64,000 nucleotides of DNA from Deltaproteobacteria bacterium. Lineage in GTDB: Bacteria > Myxococcota_A > Polyangia > Haliangiales > Haliangiaceae. Of the stretch, positions 60,955 to 64,000 are shown piece after piece. The notes under the pieces were generated by a model, which ran no database searches, was not told the origin of the DNA, and saw nothing but the letters and a program-made list of their open reading frames with translations. The position numbers were made by a program, and so were the translations under genes. The stretch lies in assembly GCA_020630875.1 (NCBI GenBank), contig JAHDIH010000003.1, positions 164 to 64,163 on the forward strand, given 5' to 3'. Each line of letters opens with the position of its first letter. Position 1 is the first letter of the stretch.

Positions 60955-63636
60955 CTAATCCGTCATGTTGTCACGAGGTTGAACATGAGGAAGTAAGACA
61001 GTGAATGAGGTTCCTTCCCCTGGACGACTGTTTACGGTAATGGTTCCACCATGACTCTCAATGATATTGTGAACAATCGATAGTCCTAGCCCCGTCCCCT
61101 CGCCAACGTCTTTGGTCGTAAAGAAGGGATCGAAGATCTTCCTGATAACGTCCTCGGTCATCCCCGAACCATTATCGGCAAAAATGACTTCGACATAAGT
61201 CGCATCAAATTTTCGAGAGCTAATGGTCAAAACTCCGTCCTTCTTTTGTTCCAATACCTGCAGCGCGTTCGTTACCAGATTTAGAAATACTTGACTGAGC
61301 TGCCCCGCTCTTCCTTCGATCCGTAGAATGCCTTCTTGCTTTAGCTCAATTTTGGAATCGCTGCGTAGCGAATGCCTTGCTAGCTCCACCGTATTCCGAA
61401 GTGAGGTATTGAGGTCAAAAACAATCGCCTTACGCTCGTCCGTCCTGGCGTACCCATGAAGCGCCGAAACAATTGCTTTGGTACGTTCTGCCCCACGGTG
61501 GATTACCCCCAACATGGCGGCAGCATCGGTCGCTAATTCCTGTACCCCCTCGGCTTTTTCAGCAAGCTCGTCAACCGTTTCCGCCAGTGGCCCAACGGTG
61601 TTTACCAGAGCATTCACCGGGTTGTTAATTTCATGCGCGATTCCCGCGACAAGTTGACCAATCGACGCGAGTTTCTCTGAGCGAACCAACTGGCTACGAG
61701 CTGCTGTAAGTGAATCTAAAGCTTTCGCGAGCTCATGGTTTTTGGCGGCCAAGTCATGGGTTCGCTCGGCAACAGCGGTTTCAAGAGCTTCTGCTTGTTC
61801 CTGAGACGTGCGTAGTTTTTGTGCCAGTGTTTGCCGCATTTCTTCCATGGCGAAAGTGAGTTGACCGATTTCATCGGTATCCGCAGCAGAGCGAACAGGA
61901 CTATTTAAATCACCATCGGCAAGTCGTTTGGCTTGATTCTGAAGCTGCGCCACGGGCTGTGACACTTGGGTGACCACCAAAACGACGATGCCTCCACAAG
62001 CGACGACCAGAATGAGGAAGAAGAATAAGAGTTCCTGAAACGGCTTGCCCGTTTGTCCGGTGGCTAAGGCAGACTCGGGATGAAGTACCGCAAAATATCC
62101 CAGTTTGTAGGGTTGGTCCTGCCACGTAACCGACACATGAGCATGGTGGCCGGAGATATCGGCTTGTGGGAGTCGTATGGAGCCTTTCTCTTCTGTCAGC
62201 ATTTCAGCTGTGAAATACCAAGGAACCGCACCGATTTTGCCAAATTGCCAGAGGTACGCGCCGGGTTTCTCGGAGTAAAGATAGACCGTGGCCCCTCTTC
62301 TTTCCTCGTACAGCTCCGATAAAGCTTTCACGACATGGACTGAAGTTGGCGGGGTTTCCGAGCGTGTCACTTCTCTTTGAATTGCTAAATTCGCGACTTT
62401 TAGACCTAATGCCGCCTGTTTGTCGACAAAGTTACTCGACAGGTTTTGGTACTGTGCGATGGCCCATAAAAAGGACAGCAAACAAGCAAACAGCACTACG
62501 CCACCGACCGCAAAAATGAGTTTTTTCCATAGGGATAACACTCGTTCATTGGCAATCCGACTGAACCTGTACGCCGCGGTGAGATAGGTCATTAACGTTG
62601 CCGTCTTCTGCCGGTGGGCAAGGTTTTCATACATGTAGGCCCCGAAAATAAGGATCCCCCCTACCGAAGTAATCATCAGCGTGGTGTCGAAATCGGCGGC
62701 AAACACCGTGCGTAAGTAAACGACGGAACAAGCAATAAACGCACTGAGGACGAAGGCCTGCACCATTGCCAACCTTGCTGGTATAAAACGCAACAAGCTG
62801 AATGCTTCTTGTGGGGTTACCGTCGCACTAGCACTCTCAATCAACTTTTCACTGGCAAGAAAAGTATCCAAGCGCTGAGTGACTTTTGTGTCGATTAAGA
62901 TACGAATGACGGTTCCGCCCAACAGCCAAAAAACAGATAGGGCCGCAATCTTCCGATAGGCCTCTTGAGACACGGGAATAAAAAAGTAGAGAAACATCAG
63001 GAAGGCGGCAACAAAACCGCCAGCCACGCTCATCCCCACCAGACGGAAACGGTACTGATACCCTTCCACCAACCTCATGTTTAGCTGTTCCCCCGGAAAC
63101 GTTCGATTTCTCAAACGACGAAGAATCATTGCGGTTACGATGGCCCGAATGCACGCCACCACGTAACCATGCATCGTGGCAACAGCGACGAAATCATGAA
63201 CCCAATACCAAGAATCGACGACGCCAAGCCAGTACCAGAGTGCACCAGCCAAGAGCGAAAAGAACAGCCACAAAAAGAAACGATGCCCAATGATGTAGAC
63301 CGGAATACGAGCCATCATTCTCGCAGCACCAATAATCACCTCTTCATCTGCTTTTCCAACGTTACGGCGTTGAGTTAAAAGTTTAGAGATCGGTTGGAGC
63401 CAATGGTTGTAACTTCCCGCCCACACTGCAAGTGCGCCAAGGTAACAAGGGATCGCGACAACGGCGACAAGGGGCTGATTCAAGTCCTCAAAGCCCAAAA
63501 GTGCCCACAATGGCCAGATTGATGCTAGCAACTCAAAACTAGTGAGAGGAATTCCGGCTAGAAACAGTTGTCGCTTAAGCGGCACCATCACTGGTGACGA
63601 CGACTCGAACGTCCCACTTTCAAAAGTCTTTTTCAT
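60955..63636 (-). CDS. Membrane sensor histidine kinase with large N-terminal TM domain
   Basis: 893 residues from ATG 63636 (ATG 63588 possible). About eight hydrophobic helices in the first 350 residues come before a further TM (about 368-390), a periplasmic sensor region (about 395-525), a second TM (about 525-550), HAMP ([15 protein letters not shown]), a coiled coil, the HisKA box with G-I-A-H-E-I-N-N (His about 668) and HATPase N/G1/G2 boxes (D-N-G-S-G-M, G-T-G-L-G-L). The next gene is its likely partner response regulator. The ligand is unknown. Confidence 0.93.
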   Translation of the reverse strand: MKKTFESGTFESSSPVMVPLKRQLFLAGIPLTSFELLASIWPLWALLGFEDLNQPLVAVVAIPCYLGALAVWAGSYNHWLQPISKLLTQRRNVGKADEEVIIGAARMMARIPVYIIGHRFFLWLFFSLLAGALWYWLGVVDSWYWVHDFVAVATMHGYVVACIRAIVTAMILRRLRNRTFPGEQLNMRLVEGYQYRFRLVGMSVAGGFVAAFLMFLYFFIPVSQEAYRKIAALSVFWLLGGTVIRILIDTKVTQRLDTFLASEKLIESASATVTPQEAFSLLRFIPARLAMVQAFVLSAFIACSVVYLRTVFAADFDTTLMITSVGGILIFGAYMYENLAHRQKTATLMTYLTAAYRFSRIANERVLSLWKKLIFAVGGVVLFACLLSFLWAIAQYQNLSSNFVDKQAALGLKVANLAIQREVTRSETPPTSVHVVKALSELYEERRGATVYLYSEKPGAYLWQFGKIGAVPWYFTAEMLTEEKGSIRLPQADISGHHAHVSVTWQDQPYKLGYFAVLHPESALATGQTGKPFQELLFFFLILVVACGGIVVLVVTQVSQPVAQLQNQAKRLADGDLNSPVRSAADTDEIGQLTFAMEEMRQTLAQKLRTSQEQAEALETAVAERTHDLAAKNHELAKALDSLTAARSQLVRSEKLASIGQLVAGIAHEINNPVNALVNTVGPLAETVDELAEKAEGVQELATDAAAMLGVIHRGAERTKAIVSALHGYARTDERKAIVFDLNTSLRNTVELARHSLRSDSKIELKQEGILRIEGRAGQLSQVFLNLVTNALQVLEQKKDGVLTISSRKFDATYVEVIFADNGSGMTEDVIRKIFDPFFTTKDVGEGTGLGLSIVHNIIESHGGTITVNSRPGEGTSFTVLLPHVQPRDNMTD

Positions 63637-63671
63637 TGCGCTTGATAATTTTGCACCTGGTCGCTCGATGC

Positions 63672-63700
63672 TTGCAGGTAACTCAGCTAGACTCTAAAAC
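63672..63700 (+). promoter_or_regulatory. Weak candidate promoter for the PPIase-like lipoprotein gene
   Basis: TTGCAG at 63672-63677 and TAAAAC at 63695-63700 are 17 bp apart, 18 bp before the GTG at 63719. Matches to consensus are partial (3/6 and 4/6). Confidence 0.3.
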
Positions 63701-63718
63701 AACATCAGGAGTAAGCAA

Positions 63719-64000
63719 GTGTTAATGAGAACATATCTAATTTTGTGCAGCGCCCTACTAGTTTCATCGTGCCAGAAGGGTTCGAACGACAAAGACCCAG
63801 TCCCCACGAAAAACAAAAGCAAGACTAATGCGCCACGTAGCGCAATGCCAGCGCCCGTAAAGCCTCCCACCGTGTTGAAGAATTCGGCAGGCAACAGTGA
63901 CGTTTTTGCACCGCAAGCGTCCGACTTGAAAAAATATACGTCAGATATCGAGGGCTCTGGAAAACTGATCGCAGCCATCAAAACATCGATGGGCACCATC
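63719..64000 (+). CDS. Lipoprotein, probable cyclophilin-type peptidyl-prolyl isomerase (3' truncated)
   Basis: 94 codons to the window end. GTG 63719 is preferred because AGGAG lies 7 bp upstream; ATG 63725 is two codons later. The signal is MLMRTYLILCSALLVSSC with lipobox V-S-S-C. A low-complexity Lys/Pro/Asn linker follows. The last residues, A-A-I-K-T-S-M-G-T-I, match the first strand of cyclophilin-type isomerases ('A-x-I-x-T-x-x-G-T-I'). Only the start of that domain is visible, so the assignment is likely but not proven. It diverges from the histidine kinase. Confidence 0.72.
   Translation, partial: MLMRTYLILCSALLVSSCQKGSNDKDPVPTKNKSKTNAPRSAMPAPVKPPTVLKNSAGNSDVFAPQASDLKKYTSDIEGSGKLIAAIKTSMGTI

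Noticed and set aside
60900..60955. Sigma-54 promoter before the response regulator
   Set aside because: TGGCAC is present on the minus strand, but the following TTGC is 11 bp away instead of 5, so the -24/-12 spacing is wrong.
63694..63999. Minus-strand frame of 101 codons at the window end
   Set aside because: The opposite strand has a ribosome site, lipoprotein signal and the start of a cyclophilin-like domain.

Overview
The window looks like chromosomal DNA from a Gram-negative, delta-proteobacterial-grade bacterium. Myxococcota, Bradymonadia or a relative is my best guess, by inference only. Reasons: a complete type II secretion (T2SS) operon, several outer-membrane barrels, many lipoproteins, FHA-domain regulators, two sigma-54 activators, a SpoIVB-like S55 protein and a release-factor-like domain fused to a Clp ATPase. 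By eye the base composition is fairly balanced. Genes are tightly packed with many 1-8 bp overlaps. I see no prophage, transposase, rRNA or CRISPR array. There is one tRNA (Cys, GCA).

Layout. 1-1463: 3' part of a repeat-rich coiled-coil protein ending in a helix-hairpin-helix domain, followed by a strong terminator. 1537-4567 (-): HAD phosphatase, XdhC, a MocA-type nucleotidyltransferase and a putative exported protein, the first three being molybdenum-enzyme-maturation-like. 4593-4802 (-): small excisionase-type HTH. 4972-8875 (+): S55-domain protein and an exported propeller/Fn3-like protein, preceded by a 12-bp inverted repeat. 8872-12766 (-): two related lipoproteins, a small basic protein and a secreted metallophosphatase. 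12846-19106: RNase HI, an unknown, aspartokinase, CutA, RecG and an RHH-FHA protein. 19244-24167 (+): FadL-like porin, saccharopine-dehydrogenase-like protein and an active/inactive M16 peptidase pair. 24141-28431: second aspartokinase, TPR-like lipoprotein, TauE/SafE permease and a 44-residue membrane microprotein.

28544-29005 holds tRNA-Cys and a tandem array of about 72-bp structured repeats. 29006-33684 (-): RmuC, a lipoprotein and the Clp-PCRF fusion. 33761-38939 (-): TetR, LolA-like, outer-membrane protein and RND exporter, with two matching 18-bp operators at 38221-38238 and 38949-38966. 39032-43282 (+): asnS, glutamate-synthase-like FMN protein and a GH5 lipoprotein. 43289-46026: DUF2200, alkyltransferase-like protein, fused MoaD-MoaE and an FHA sigma-54 activator.

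46016-63636 (-) is one long unit: histidine kinase, sigma-54 response regulator, then gspC-D-E-F-G-H-I-J-K-L-M-N, nearly every junction translationally coupled. No prepilin peptidase (GspO) is present, so it must lie elsewhere. The window ends inside a lipoprotein that is probably a cyclophilin-type peptidyl-prolyl isomerase.

The observations most worth follow-up are the Clp ATPase fused to an RF1/RF2-like PCRF domain, the twin TetR operators with a probable leaderless promoter, the repeat array behind tRNA-Cys, and the inverted repeat in front of the S55 gene.
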